Assembly: GCA_963629575.1 (NCBI GenBank)
Contig: CAVGIM010000035.1
Location: forward strand, 1 to 30,685
Origin: Hallerella sp963629575
GTDB taxonomy: Bacteria; Fibrobacterota; Fibrobacteria; Fibrobacterales; Fibrobacteraceae
Direction: 5' to 3'
DNA: 30,685 bases
In this document: in pieces, positions 1-6,993 of the stretch
Numbering within the stretch: the stretch's first letter is position 1
How the letters are laid out: each line of letters starts with the position of its first letter
Position numbers and translations under genes: made by a program
Notes under the pieces: generated by a model
Database searches by the model: none
Told to the model about the DNA's origin: nothing
Seen by the model: the letters and a program-made list of their open reading frames with translations, nothing else

Positions 1-26
1 ACCTAAACGTCTGCGAAACTCAGATC

Positions 27-125
27 TAAGCTCCAAGCTCTAGGCTCTGACCGCACTCCAGGATGACCGCTAGAAGTAAAAGTTCGCTCGGAGTCCTACA
101 CTCCACTCTCCACACTCCACTCTCG
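27..125. repeat. Degenerate heptamer tandem repeats, two blocks
   Basis: Two short runs have 7-base periodicity. The first (27-47) reads TAAGCTC CAAGCTC TAGGCTC. The second (101-128) reads CTCCACT CTCCACA CTCCACT CTCGTTT. The second run can also be seen as a 14-base unit at 98-111 repeated at 112-125 with one change. The area is non-coding in my reading. It lies beyond the 3' end of the 6S RNA candidate and resembles the short heptanucleotide repeats known from intergenic DNA of some other bacteria. Function is unknown. Confidence 0.55.
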
Positions 126-149
126 TTTCCTGACTTATTCAGCAAAAAC

Positions 150-315
150 AAAAAAGACATCCTTCGGGTCTATACGCTCGAAGCTACTCTTTTAAAAAAG
201 ATAGCCCTCCTCGCCTGTCTGTTTTTCAGGGTCAAGAGACCGGGCATAAACATCGAGGCAAGAGTTCGGAGCTGATTGAATCTTGTTAGATCGGGCATAA
301 CTACCGAAGGATGCC
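150..315 (-). ncRNA. ssrS: Candidate 6S RNA
   Basis: A transcript of about 165 nt is predicted downstream of zapA on the same strand, the neighbourhood where 6S RNA is found in many proteobacteria. Its ends form a 12-bp closing stem: bases 315-304 (GGCATCCTTCGG) pair with 167-156 (CCGAAGGATGTC), with one G-U pair. A T-rich run follows at 155-144. Inside, CCTCG/CGAGG can close an apical arm that contains a GGTC-TCTT-GACC hairpin. A small CTTTT/AAAAG hairpin sits on the 3' side, which matches the closing-stem, bubble and apical-arm layout of 6S RNA. The promoter at 322-350 would start transcription at about 316-315, exactly at the closing stem. 6S RNA binds the housekeeping RNA polymerase holoenzyme. 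The family call rests on context and hand folding. Another structured RNA is possible. Confidence 0.6.
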
Positions 316-321
316 TTTTTC

Positions 322-350
322 AATATAAACAGGAAAATCCCTCGAAGCAA
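322..350 (-). promoter_or_regulatory. Sigma70-type promoter of the 6S RNA candidate
   Basis: On the minus strand a TTGCTT -35 box (350-345) and a TATATT -10 box (327-322) are separated by 17 bases. The expected start is six to seven bases downstream, at 316-315, which is the first base of the 12-bp closing stem. Confidence 0.6.
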
Positions 351-363
351 GCACTTTTTGTCT

Positions 364-723
364 TTATTTTTGCACTTTTGTCATCGATGTGTCAAAATGT
401 GATGCAGCTTGCAGTTTGTCGAGTTCGTCGGACAGCATTTCGGCGAGAACTTTTGCCACTTTCTGGCTTTCCAGGTAAAATTCCTTGTAGCGGGCATGGC
501 GACGGCGCATGTCGAAAAGCTCCGACGTGATGTCCATCGCCATCAGAAGCAACTGCTTGCGCATGTCCATCCGCGCATCTGCCTTGACATAGGCATCGAC
601 CTTTCTTGTCACGTAGGCGACAATCGCGGAAAGTTCCGCATCGGTCAGATCCGTCTGGATCTGAAACCGGTCATTTCCGATTTCGACCCGAGTTGTGTGC
701 AAGGAAGAATCCCGAGCGTCCAT
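364..723 (-). CDS. zapA: Cell division protein ZapA
   Basis: The 119-residue product matches ZapA in length and pattern. ZapA binds FtsZ at the division site and promotes bundling of FtsZ filaments. The N-terminal globular part (about residues 10-50) contains the family-like stretch VEIGNDRFQIQTDLTDAEL. The rest is a long amphipathic helix (about 55-110) of the kind that forms the ZapA dimer and tetramer coiled coil. GAGGTG lies just ahead of the ATG. The gene starts 55 bases after the end of the upstream coiled-coil gene on the same strand and is followed by the 6S RNA candidate. This gives an order of coiled-coil protein, zapA, 6S. The acidic and Lys/Gln-rich C-terminal end is unremarkable. 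Confidence 0.88.
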   Translation of the reverse strand: MDARDSSLHTTRVEIGNDRFQIQTDLTDAELSAIVAYVTRKVDAYVKADARMDMRKQLLLMAMDITSELFDMRRRHARYKEFYLESQKVAKVLAEMLSDELDKLQAASHFDTSMTKVQK

Positions 724-778
724 TGGTCACCTCATTCCTTCATTCCGACGCCAAACGAATCGGTGGCTGCAAACCACC

Positions 779-1270
779 TCAGCCGAAAAAATCCGCTTGC
801 GCAGACTCCCCTGCCGAACCGTTCGGCTGTTCCTCGGAGGCTTGCGATTCTTCGCCCGGCGACTGCACGGGGATTTCCGTTCCGAGTTCGCTTTCGATCG
901 TCGAGAGCAAGTTCTGGAACTTTTCCTGCGCGTTCTGGATTTCGTTTCCCTGTTCGCTCACCACCTTGTCCATGTCGGCAAGCTTCGCTTCCCTTTCGGA
1001 GAGCGTCGCCTTTGTGGATTCGAGTTCCGCATCGCGTTCGGCGACCGTTTTCCGGAGTGCTTCCGCTTCGGATTCCTTGCTCGCCAATTCCCCCTGGAGC
1101 GCTTCGATCTGTCGGGACTTTTCGGACATGGCCGTTCGCAGGTCTTCCAATTCGGCGGATTTTGCGGCTACCGACTTTTCCGCTTCCGCCTTTTCGTTCT
1201 TCAGGCGACGGAGCGCTTCGAGCATCGATTCGATTTTTTGAGAAAGCAAATCCAGATTTTCGAGATTCAT
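779..1270 (-). CDS. ZapB-like coiled-coil protein upstream of zapA
   Basis: The start at 1270 gives 163 residues. I chose it over longer in-frame starts because AAGGAG sits eight bases ahead of this ATG and the protein then opens directly with MNLENLDLLSQKIESMLEAL. Residues about 5-130 are an almost uninterrupted coiled coil rich in Glu, Lys, Ala and Leu. Residues 131-163 form a low-complexity acidic Ser/Gln/Gly tail ending in DFFG. There is no signal peptide or membrane segment. Position directly before zapA suggests a cytoplasmic divisome partner comparable to ZapB, although ZapB itself is only about 80 residues. Coiled coils match many unrelated proteins, so this is inference from context. 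A TATATT -10 box lies at 1305-1300 on the minus strand. Confidence 0.7.
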   Translation of the reverse strand: MNLENLDLLSQKIESMLEALRRLKNEKAEAEKSVAAKSAELEDLRTAMSEKSRQIEALQGELASKESEAEALRKTVAERDAELESTKATLSEREAKLADMDKVVSEQGNEIQNAQEKFQNLLSTIESELGTEIPVQSPGEESQASEEQPNGSAGESAQADFFG

Positions 1271-1455
1271 CGTTGAAAACTCCTTCTTGATACATATAAA
1301 ATATACAAAGTTGCCGACATCCGATAGACAAGAACTTGATTTTCCGCGGAAAAAATCGCGCACAATGATTTTCCCGCGATTTTCCATTTTCCGTTTTGAC
1401 AATATCTGACAAATCAAGAAATTATTTTATAGCTGTCCACCAACAAGGAAAACCG

Positions 1456-2235
1456 ATGAGCGTCGTTTTACTAAGATGGAATCCCGAAATTTCAAGTTCC
1501 CGCATGGAAGACTTCGAAAAAGCCTTGAAATGCGTACGAAACTTCCAAAATTACACGTTGAACTGGAGCGTCTGGGAGCACGAAAAAATTCACAGCGGGG
1601 ACCGTTTTTTCATGCTCCGCGTCGATAAAGGCAATGACGGAATCGTGATGAGCGGGCGCATCGTTTCCGAACCTTATCAGGAAAAGGATTGGTCCGGGAA
1701 AAGCCGAAAGATTCACTATGTCGATATCGTCCCCGATTTTCTCATCGACTCCAACTGCAAACCTCGGCTCCGCATAGCGGATCTAGAAAAATACATGCCT
1801 AAATACACCTGGAAAGAGGGACATTCCGGCATGGTCCTAGACGATTCCTACAGACCAATGCTTGAATGGCTTTGGGCTTTCTATAACAATCGTTACTTCC
1901 TCGAAAGCTTGAAGATCGATTTTGCCCACAAAAAAGGTGAAATTAAATTTAAGGTCACCTCTAAAAATTCAATTTTCAAAAATTTGGTTGCGACGCTTCG
2001 CGCTGGTTCGTCATTCAAAGTGGCAAATACCGAGAGTATTCGCCACTTTTCATTCCTGCCTTCGCTTGGTCTCACTCAAATTTTCTTAACCAAAGCAATT
2101 TTTAGAGGTGACCTTAAGTTTCCTTTGAAAATTGAATTATATCGCAACCTATACCATCCTATCCCCGACTCCCAAAACGTCAAGTCGGTCAGGAATCTTC
2201 TCCATTGCATTTGCGAAAATTGTCGAAACTTTTAA
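1456..2235 (+). CDS. PUA/EVE-like domain protein, C-terminal half carries inverted repeats
   Basis: From the ATG at 1456 (AAGGAA ahead of it) the product has 259 residues. An in-frame start at 1396 is less likely because it coincides with a TTGACA box. Residues 1 to about 140 look like a PUA/ASCH/EVE-type fold: MSVVLLRWNPEIS, then the aromatic-rich NWSVWEHEKIHSGDRFFMLR, then GIVMSGRIVSEPYQEKDWSG. Members of this fold bind RNA or modified DNA bases and are often found near restriction systems. The exact family is not settled here. From about residue 165 the sequence changes character: it is lower in GC and is encoded by a set of interlocked inverted repeats (1949-2149). The last 90 residues may therefore be acquired sequence rather than part of the original protein. 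The gene stands alone. Confidence 0.6.
   Translation: MSVVLLRWNPEISSSRMEDFEKALKCVRNFQNYTLNWSVWEHEKIHSGDRFFMLRVDKGNDGIVMSGRIVSEPYQEKDWSGKSRKIHYVDIVPDFLIDSNCKPRLRIADLEKYMPKYTWKEGHSGMVLDDSYRPMLEWLWAFYNNRYFLESLKIDFAHKKGEIKFKVTSKNSIFKNLVATLRAGSSFKVANTESIRHFSFLPSLGLTQIFLTKAIFRGDLKFPLKIELYRNLYHPIPDSQNVKSVRNLLHCICENCRNF
1949..2149. repeat. Interlocked inverted repeats with central hairpin
   Basis: Three left segments each have a perfect reverse-complement partner on the right, in the same order rather than the nested order. A is 1949-1969 with A' at 2097-2117 (21 bp). B is 1966-1980 with B' at 2124-2138 (15 bp). C is 1986-1993 with C' at 2142-2149 (8 bp). Between them is a hairpin, 2017-2030 against 2036-2049, with a CGAGA loop and one A-C mismatch in a 14-bp stem. 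A further 7-bp pair, 1983-1989 with 2088-2094, fits inside A/A'. The whole unit lies in the reading frame of the PUA-like gene without interrupting it. Confidence 0.85.
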
Positions 2236-2271
2236 CAAAATCTTTGCAACGGCACAAACAAGGAATAGCTT

Positions 2272-2406
2272 TTGTCATTTGAAGCGCTCGAAGCGGAAAA
2301 AGGACAAAGGATTTTACGGCACATCCGGCAATTCGCCAAAGTCCGTGGCGAATACGGCGTTGCCTGGCCCGCAATCAACTCAAAACGCCCTGTAGATTCC
2401 GACTAG
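2272..2406 (+). pseudogene. Small ORF or gene remnant, unknown
   Basis: A TTG-started ORF of 44 residues (MSFEALEAEKGQRILRHIRQ...) follows the PUA-like gene in the same frame, after its stop and one further in-frame stop (2266-2268). AAGGAA precedes the TTG. The codons are rich in third-position G and C, unlike the AT-rich sequence just upstream, so it looks like real coding sequence. It overlaps the end of the convergent TraB-family gene by 27 bases. It could be the truncated 3' end of a larger gene whose front part was lost, or a genuine small protein. I do not recognise the family. It contains a perfect 8-bp hairpin (2331-2338 with 2346-2353). Confidence 0.3.
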
Positions 2407-3552
2407 CGCGATGATTTTTCCGATGATGGCGGGAAATCCGGGCAATAGAAAGCAGAGAATGACCCGCGTCAGGCGATTTTTCCACCAGCGGGAAACCTTC
2501 CAGATATCTTCCGAAACCGTCTCGAATTCCTCTACCCGCGGAGGCCTCATGTACACCTGCACCAGCGCAACAAGGAATCCCACGCCGACAAGCGGCGTAA
2601 GCCCGGTAAACGGGGCAGCCACGAGAGCCGTGAGAACCGCCAGAGGATGCGCTCCGGCGACAATCGCGCCGAGCATTGCGCCCCCCCCCGTAAGAAGGAA
2701 CCAGTTCAGCGTCAATTCTCCCGCCTTTTCCAGGCCCGAATGGTATCCGACAAAAAGAATCGAGAGGATTATCGCCGCGGTCACCGACCACCCGAGAATC
2801 TTGAACACCGGCGACGATGGACGGATCTTGCAAAGGTCCTCTTCTCTCGGAAGCGGAGCGTCCTTTTCGATGATGTTTCGAATCCCCGCGACATGTCCCG
2901 CCCCGACAACGGCCAGAATCCTTTTTCCCGGAGCATTGCGAATCCGGCTAGCGAGATAGGCGTCCCGCTCGTCGATGAGAACCGTCTTGACTTCCGGGAA
3001 CGCGTTTCCAAACTCCTGCATCAGCGTGGAAAGGGTATCCTTTTCGCGTATGCGCTTCAGCTCGTCCTCGCTTATTTCCGTCTTGTCGAAAAGGCTCGAA
3101 AACAGCGACGCGACAAGGGAAAACTTGCGATACCACGGCGTCATGCTCCACGTCCGCCGAAGCGTCACCTTCACGTCCCTGTCGGCAAGGACCAGCGGAA
3201 TCTCCGCCTTCCGGGCTTCCAGCACCGCCTCGTATAGTTCCGCGCCGGGTCGCACTCCCGTCTGCATTCCCATCCGTTTCTGGTAAGATCCCAGCACGAG
3301 ATTCGCCACGAGAGTTCCCAACTGGCGTTCCCGGATGATTTTCCGCAAATCGGTCTTCTTCCACCGCTCGGGATCATCGAGGGACTTGAGCCTTCCCTCG
3401 TCAAGTTCCACGCACACCGTATCCGGCCGCAATTCGGCAATCGACCTAGCCACCACTTCCTTGGACTCCCTGGAAATGTGCGCGGTCCCCACCAGAAAAA
3501 ATTCCTTGCCGTCTTTCTGGACAATCCGGCAGATGTCTTCGTTTTCGCTCAT
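2380..3552 (-). CDS. TraB/GumN-family membrane protein
   Basis: The 390-residue product belongs to the TraB (PrgY, pheromone-shutdown) family. Near the N-terminus it has the signature FFLVGTAHISRESKEVV (about residues 18-34), followed by a conserved acidic stretch CVELDEGR (about 48-55). A second family motif, VVGAGHVAGI, lies at about residues 215-224. The C-terminal 150 residues carry four probable membrane segments (about 253-272, 282-303, 306-330 and 365-388). Full-length bacterial and archaeal homologues have this layout. The N-terminal domain is thought to be a metal-dependent hydrolase-like fold, but no bacterial substrate is established. The gene is monocistronic and converges on the small ORF at 2272-2406. 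A run of nine G on the coding strand (plus 2681-2689) falls in the codons for a Gly triplet just before or within the second membrane segment. Confidence 0.85.
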   Translation of the reverse strand: MSENEDICRIVQKDGKEFFLVGTAHISRESKEVVARSIAELRPDTVCVELDEGRLKSLDDPERWKKTDLRKIIRERQLGTLVANLVLGSYQKRMGMQTGVRPGAELYEAVLEARKAEIPLVLADRDVKVTLRRTWSMTPWYRKFSLVASLFSSLFDKTEISEDELKRIREKDTLSTLMQEFGNAFPEVKTVLIDERDAYLASRIRNAPGKRILAVVGAGHVAGIRNIIEKDAPLPREEDLCKIRPSSPVFKILGWSVTAAIILSILFVGYHSGLEKAGELTLNWFLLTGGGAMLGAIVAGAHPLAVLTALVAAPFTGLTPLVGVGFLVALVQVYMRPPRVEEFETVSEDIWKVSRWWKNRLTRVILCFLLPGFPAIIGKIIALVGIYRAF

Positions 3553-3628
3553 GGGGGAAACGATAGAAAATCCCCGCCAGACTTGCGGAACTTTTACAAA
3601 AACGAAACCAATGGTTTCGCATTTTGAT

Positions 3629-3634
3629 TATATT
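3629..3634 (+). promoter_or_regulatory. -10 box (TATATT) upstream of lipoprotein gene
   Basis: TATATT lies 33 bases ahead of the lipoprotein start codon, with an AT-rich spacer and a GGAGGA ribosome binding site between. No convincing -35 hexamer is seen at the usual distance. Confidence 0.4.
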
Positions 3635-3667
3635 TTCAACAATAAAGTATTTCGGAGGACTTTAAAA

Positions 3668-4381
3668 ATGAAAAAGATGGTCTTGGGCTGTATTTTCACC
3701 CTTCTCCTGTTCGGATGCGCCAGCACGCCTCCGAACGACCCGACAGCGATCAACGACGCCTTGATCGGGTTCACGGTCAATTCCCAGGGTGAACATTGGC
3801 ACGAAGCGATTCTCTTCGTCACACCGGACGAAGCGGACGAAATCTCGGACGAGAACGGTCTGATGAAGCAGGAATACCGCGTAGCGGCCAGCCGACTCCG
3901 CATTTCCGCCCTGCGCCAGATGCCATGGAAAGTCGATAGCAAGGGACGTCTTGTCGGCATCAAGGCGGTTCTCGACGACTTCAACCGGAAGTACGCCGTG
4001 TCCGAAGACGAAAAGAAAGTCGGAACGAACCTCGAACAGATGCGCCAGGACCGAATCAACCGCACGCTCGAAAAGGGCAAGCGCATCATGGCGGGCGAAG
4101 AGGAAGAGGCGCAAAAGGAACCGGAAGTCGAAGTCTTCACGAACAAGCTCACCGAAGAGGAAAAGCGCAAATACGGCAGCACGGGCGAACTCCGCAAGCC
4201 GGACGAAGCAACCGAGGAATCCTCCTCCGATTTCGCGACGGACGAATCTTCCTCCGCAACCGATTCCTACGATGCGGAACCATCGGACGAGCCAGTGCAA
4301 GTCTTCGAACCCGAAAACCAGGGAATCGAGGAAGACGGCTACTACGGGCCGGACGAAAGCGGCGCGACATCCGACTTCTAG
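3668..4381 (+). CDS. Hypothetical lipoprotein with acidic C-terminus
   Basis: The ATG at 3668 follows a good ribosome binding site (CGGAGGA) and gives 237 residues. It begins with a clear lipoprotein signal peptide, MKKMVLGCIFTLLLFGCAS, with the lipidated Cys predicted at residue 17. The mature protein should be exported and anchored by lipid. Residues about 20-110 form a compact region without recognised motifs (for example GFTVNSQGEHWHEAILF). From about residue 115 the protein is highly charged and probably partly helical. The last 70 residues are rich in Glu, Asp and Ser and look disordered. It is followed 38 bases later by cmk, which may have its own -10 box. I do not recognise a family. 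Confidence 0.8.
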   Translation: MKKMVLGCIFTLLLFGCASTPPNDPTAINDALIGFTVNSQGEHWHEAILFVTPDEADEISDENGLMKQEYRVAASRLRISALRQMPWKVDSKGRLVGIKAVLDDFNRKYAVSEDEKKVGTNLEQMRQDRINRTLEKGKRIMAGEEEEAQKEPEVEVFTNKLTEEEKRKYGSTGELRKPDEATEESSSDFATDESSSATDSYDAEPSDEPVQVFEPENQGIEEDGYYGPDESGATSDF

Positions 4382-4404
4382 CGGACGGCTTTCCCTCGGA
4401 TTGC

Positions 4405-4410
4405 TATATT
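4405..4410 (+). promoter_or_regulatory. -10 box (TATATT) close to the cmk start
   Basis: TATATT ends nine bases before the TTG start of cmk. If used, transcription would begin at about 4417, leaving only a few untranslated bases. No good -35 box is visible. Confidence 0.35.
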
Positions 4411-4419
4411 TCCAAAACG

Positions 4420-5088
4420 TTGAATACCAAGTCCCATATCATTATCGCCATCGACGGTCCTAGCGGCACCGGCAAAAGCACAACGGCAAAGCTTGTCGCC
4501 AAGGATCTCGGACTGACATACCTGGATACCGGAGCGATGTACCGGGCCATCACGTATGCCGCTCTGGAAAAGGGCATCGAACCGACCGACACGCAGGCTC
4601 TCTCCGAGCTTCTCCGCGCGACGGACATCCAGTTCGACAAGAACAACCAAATCGTCATCGACGGCATCAACCGCGAAAGGGAAATCCGCAGCAAGCGCGT
4701 TACCGAAGCGGTCAGTCCCTACAGCGCGAATTCCGAAGTGCGCAAGATTCTCACCGAGCAGCAGCGAAAGATCGCAAGCCGGACAAGCAGCATTCTCGAC
4801 GGTCGGGACATCGGAACGACGGTATTTCCCAATGCGGACTTCAAGTTTTTCCTCGTCACGGATATCAAGGTTCGCGCCAAGCGCCGCTACCTCGAATGCC
4901 AGGAGAAGGGCATCCCGATGACCCTCGAGGAAATCGAAAAAAATCTGGCGGAACGCGACCGGATAGATTCCAGCCGCGCCACGGCACCGCTGAGGAAAGC
5001 CGCGGACGCCATCGAAATTGACACTACACAACTCTCAATACAACAACAGGTAAGGAAAATCGAAGACTACGTAGGTGTAGTGGCGTAA
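4420..5088 (+). CDS. cmk: Cytidylate kinase
   Basis: The 222-residue product transfers phosphate from ATP to CMP and dCMP in the cytoplasm. The P-loop GPSGTGKS is at residues 13-20, and the nucleotide-binding segment LDTGAMYRA follows at 35-43. Further on, ILDGRDIGTTVFPNADFKFF carries the conserved Arg-Asp region, and RDRIDSSRATAPLRKA is the usual lid and substrate-binding region. Length matches the family. The start must be TTG (4420-4422), since no ATG or GTG lies between it and the P-loop strand; there is no obvious ribosome binding site. The cmk then rpsA order is conserved in many bacteria, and rpsA begins 36 bases downstream. Confidence 0.95.
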   Translation: MNTKSHIIIAIDGPSGTGKSTTAKLVAKDLGLTYLDTGAMYRAITYAALEKGIEPTDTQALSELLRATDIQFDKNNQIVIDGINREREIRSKRVTEAVSPYSANSEVRKILTEQQRKIASRTSSILDGRDIGTTVFPNADFKFFLVTDIKVRAKRRYLECQEKGIPMTLEEIEKNLAERDRIDSSRATAPLRKAADAIEIDTTQLSIQQQVRKIEDYVGVVA

Positions 5089-5123
5089 CCTCGATTTCCT
5101 TTCCGCAACCAAACAAAGACAAA

Positions 5124-6917
5124 ATGTCCCAACTCAAATACGGAACAGACGCGGATCTCCAGGAGATTCTCGAAGCAGAAAAGGAACTTGGCTCCATCGG
5201 CACGAACCAGGCGGCCGAAGCCTACGCCGGCATGGAAGGCCTCGAAGCCGGCAAGGTCGTCACCGGCAAGATTAGCCAGGTGAACGATCAGGAAGTGCTG
5301 GTCGATGTAAACTTCAAGTCCGAAGGCGTCATCTCCCGCAACGAATTTAAAGATGACGAAGTCCCCGAAGTCGGTTCCGAAATCGAAGTCTATATCGAAA
5401 AGCTCGAAGACGATGACGGACGTCTCGTCCTCTCCAAGCAGAAAGCGGACTTCGTCCGCGTGTGGGAACGCATCCGCCAGGCTTACGAAAACAACGAAAT
5501 CGTCCGCGGAACGCTCACGAAGCGCATCAAGGGCGGCGTGGTCGTCGATCTCTTTGGCATCGACGCGTTCCTCCCGGGATCCCAGATCGATCTTCGCCAG
5601 ATTCCCGACATCAACGCCCTCATCGGCCAGGAATTCGACCTCAAGGTCATCAAGGTCAACAAGGCCCGCCGCAACATCGTCGTGTCCCGCCGCGTCGTTC
5701 TCGAAGAACAGCGCAACAGCCAGCGCGACAAGGTCCTCGAAAATCTCGAAAAGAGCCAGGTTCGCAAGGGCATCGTCAAGAACATCACCGATTTCGGCGC
5801 GTTCATCGACCTTGGCGGCGTAGATGGACTTCTCCACATCACCGACATGAGCTACAAGCGCATCAACCACCCGTCCGAAGTGGTCAAGCTCGGCGACGAA
5901 GTGGAAGTGATGGTTCTCGACTTCAACGACAAGAAGGAACGCATCTCGCTCGGCATGAAGCAGCTGAAACCGCATCCCTGGAAGGATGTCGCCGCCCGCT
6001 ATCCGGAAGGCATGGTCGTCAAGGGCAAGGTTGTCTCCATTACGGATTACGGCGCATTCGTCGAACTGGAAGACGGCATCGAAGGCCTCATCCACGTTTC
6101 CGAAATGTCCTGGACGCAGCACGTCAAGCATCCGTCCAAGATCCTCGCCGTCGGACAGGAAGTGGAAGCCGTCGTTCTCAAGGTCGAAGAAGAACAGGAA
6201 CGCATCTCGCTCGGTCTCAAGCAGCTTGAAGAAGATCCGTGGGAACACATCGACGAAGAACTGCCTCCGGGCGCACGTGTCGTCGGCGAAATCCGCAACC
6301 TCGCTTCTTTCGGCGCGTTCGTCGAAATCAAGGACGGCGTTGACGGTCTCATCCACGTTTCCGACATGTCCTGGACAAAGAAAATCAACCACCCGTCCGA
6401 AATGGTCAAGAAGGGCGACAAGGTGGAATGCGTCGTGCTCGCCGTCGATAAGGAAAAGCGTCGCATCTCGCTCTCCATGAAGCACCTCACCGAAGATCCG
6501 TGGGACACCATCGAAACGACCTATCCGATCGATTCCGAAGTCAAGGGCAAGATCATCCGGCTTCTCGACCGCGGCGTGGTCGCCGAACTCCCGAACGGCA
6601 TCGAAGGATTCATCCCGGTTTCGAAGCTCACCGCCGAATACATCAAGGTTCCGGCGGATGCCTTCAAGGTCGGCGATGAAGTTCCGGCAGTTGTTACGGA
6701 AATCGACCAGAACAATCGCAAGATCACCCTCTCGGTCGTCGATTACTTCAAGAGCCGCGAATCCGCGGAACTCAAAGCCTGGATGGACTCCCACAAGCCG
6801 GGCGAAAACGGAACGACCATCGGCGAAGCGGTAGCTCCGGCGAAGAAGAAAGCCGCGAAGAAGGCCAAGAAGGCCGACGAAACGGAAGCCGAAGAATCCA
6901 AGGAAGAAGCGAAGTAA
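5124..6917 (+). CDS. rpsA: 30S ribosomal protein S1
   Basis: The 597-residue product is ribosomal protein S1, which binds mRNA at the 30S platform and helps initiation on weak or structured leaders. Six S1 (OB-fold) repeats are visible at about residues 42-110, 125-192, 212-282, 297-368, 384-455 and 470-540. Repeats 3-5 carry the typical signature of the form ITDFGAF and DGLIHVSDMSW. The first two repeats are divergent, as in other S1 proteins that use them to dock on the ribosome. The last 25 residues are a Lys/Ala/Glu-rich tail. No good ribosome binding site precedes the ATG, which is common for rpsA and compatible with autoregulation. A strong terminator follows. Confidence 0.97.
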   Translation: MSQLKYGTDADLQEILEAEKELGSIGTNQAAEAYAGMEGLEAGKVVTGKISQVNDQEVLVDVNFKSEGVISRNEFKDDEVPEVGSEIEVYIEKLEDDDGRLVLSKQKADFVRVWERIRQAYENNEIVRGTLTKRIKGGVVVDLFGIDAFLPGSQIDLRQIPDINALIGQEFDLKVIKVNKARRNIVVSRRVVLEEQRNSQRDKVLENLEKSQVRKGIVKNITDFGAFIDLGGVDGLLHITDMSYKRINHPSEVVKLGDEVEVMVLDFNDKKERISLGMKQLKPHPWKDVAARYPEGMVVKGKVVSITDYGAFVELEDGIEGLIHVSEMSWTQHVKHPSKILAVGQEVEAVVLKVEEEQERISLGLKQLEEDPWEHIDEELPPGARVVGEIRNLASFGAFVEIKDGVDGLIHVSDMSWTKKINHPSEMVKKGDKVECVVLAVDKEKRRISLSMKHLTEDPWDTIETTYPIDSEVKGKIIRLLDRGVVAELPNGIEGFIPVSKLTAEYIKVPADAFKVGDEVPAVVTEIDQNNRKITLSVVDYFKSRESAELKAWMDSHKPGENGTTIGEAVAPAKKKAAKKAKKADETEAEESKEEAK

Positions 6918-6942
6918 TTCGATTCTAGCCTAGAGAATTCAA

Positions 6943-6976
6943 AATCCCGAATCCGTTTGGATTCGGGATTTTTTTT
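6943..6976 (+). terminator. Rho-independent terminator of rpsA
   Basis: A perfect 12-bp stem (6943-6954 with 6959-6970, loop GTTT) is followed by a run of eight T. It lies 25 bases after the rpsA stop codon. Confidence 0.92.
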
Positions 6977-6993
6977 ACGAATTAAATTATTTT

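Noticed and set aside
63..530. Two small plus-strand ORFs over the 6S RNA and the zapA 3' end
   Set aside because: They have no ribosome binding site, their composition is not protein-like, and they run antisense to the RNA and zapA.
1949..2149. Integron attC site
   Set aside because: The inverted repeats lack the GTTRRRY and RYYYAAC core sequences, and no integrase or cassette structure is present.
5067..6794. Long antisense ORF (575 codons) opposite rpsA
   Set aside because: It is a shadow of the S1 gene, caused by the biased codon use of that highly expressed gene, and has no ribosome binding site or recognisable domain.
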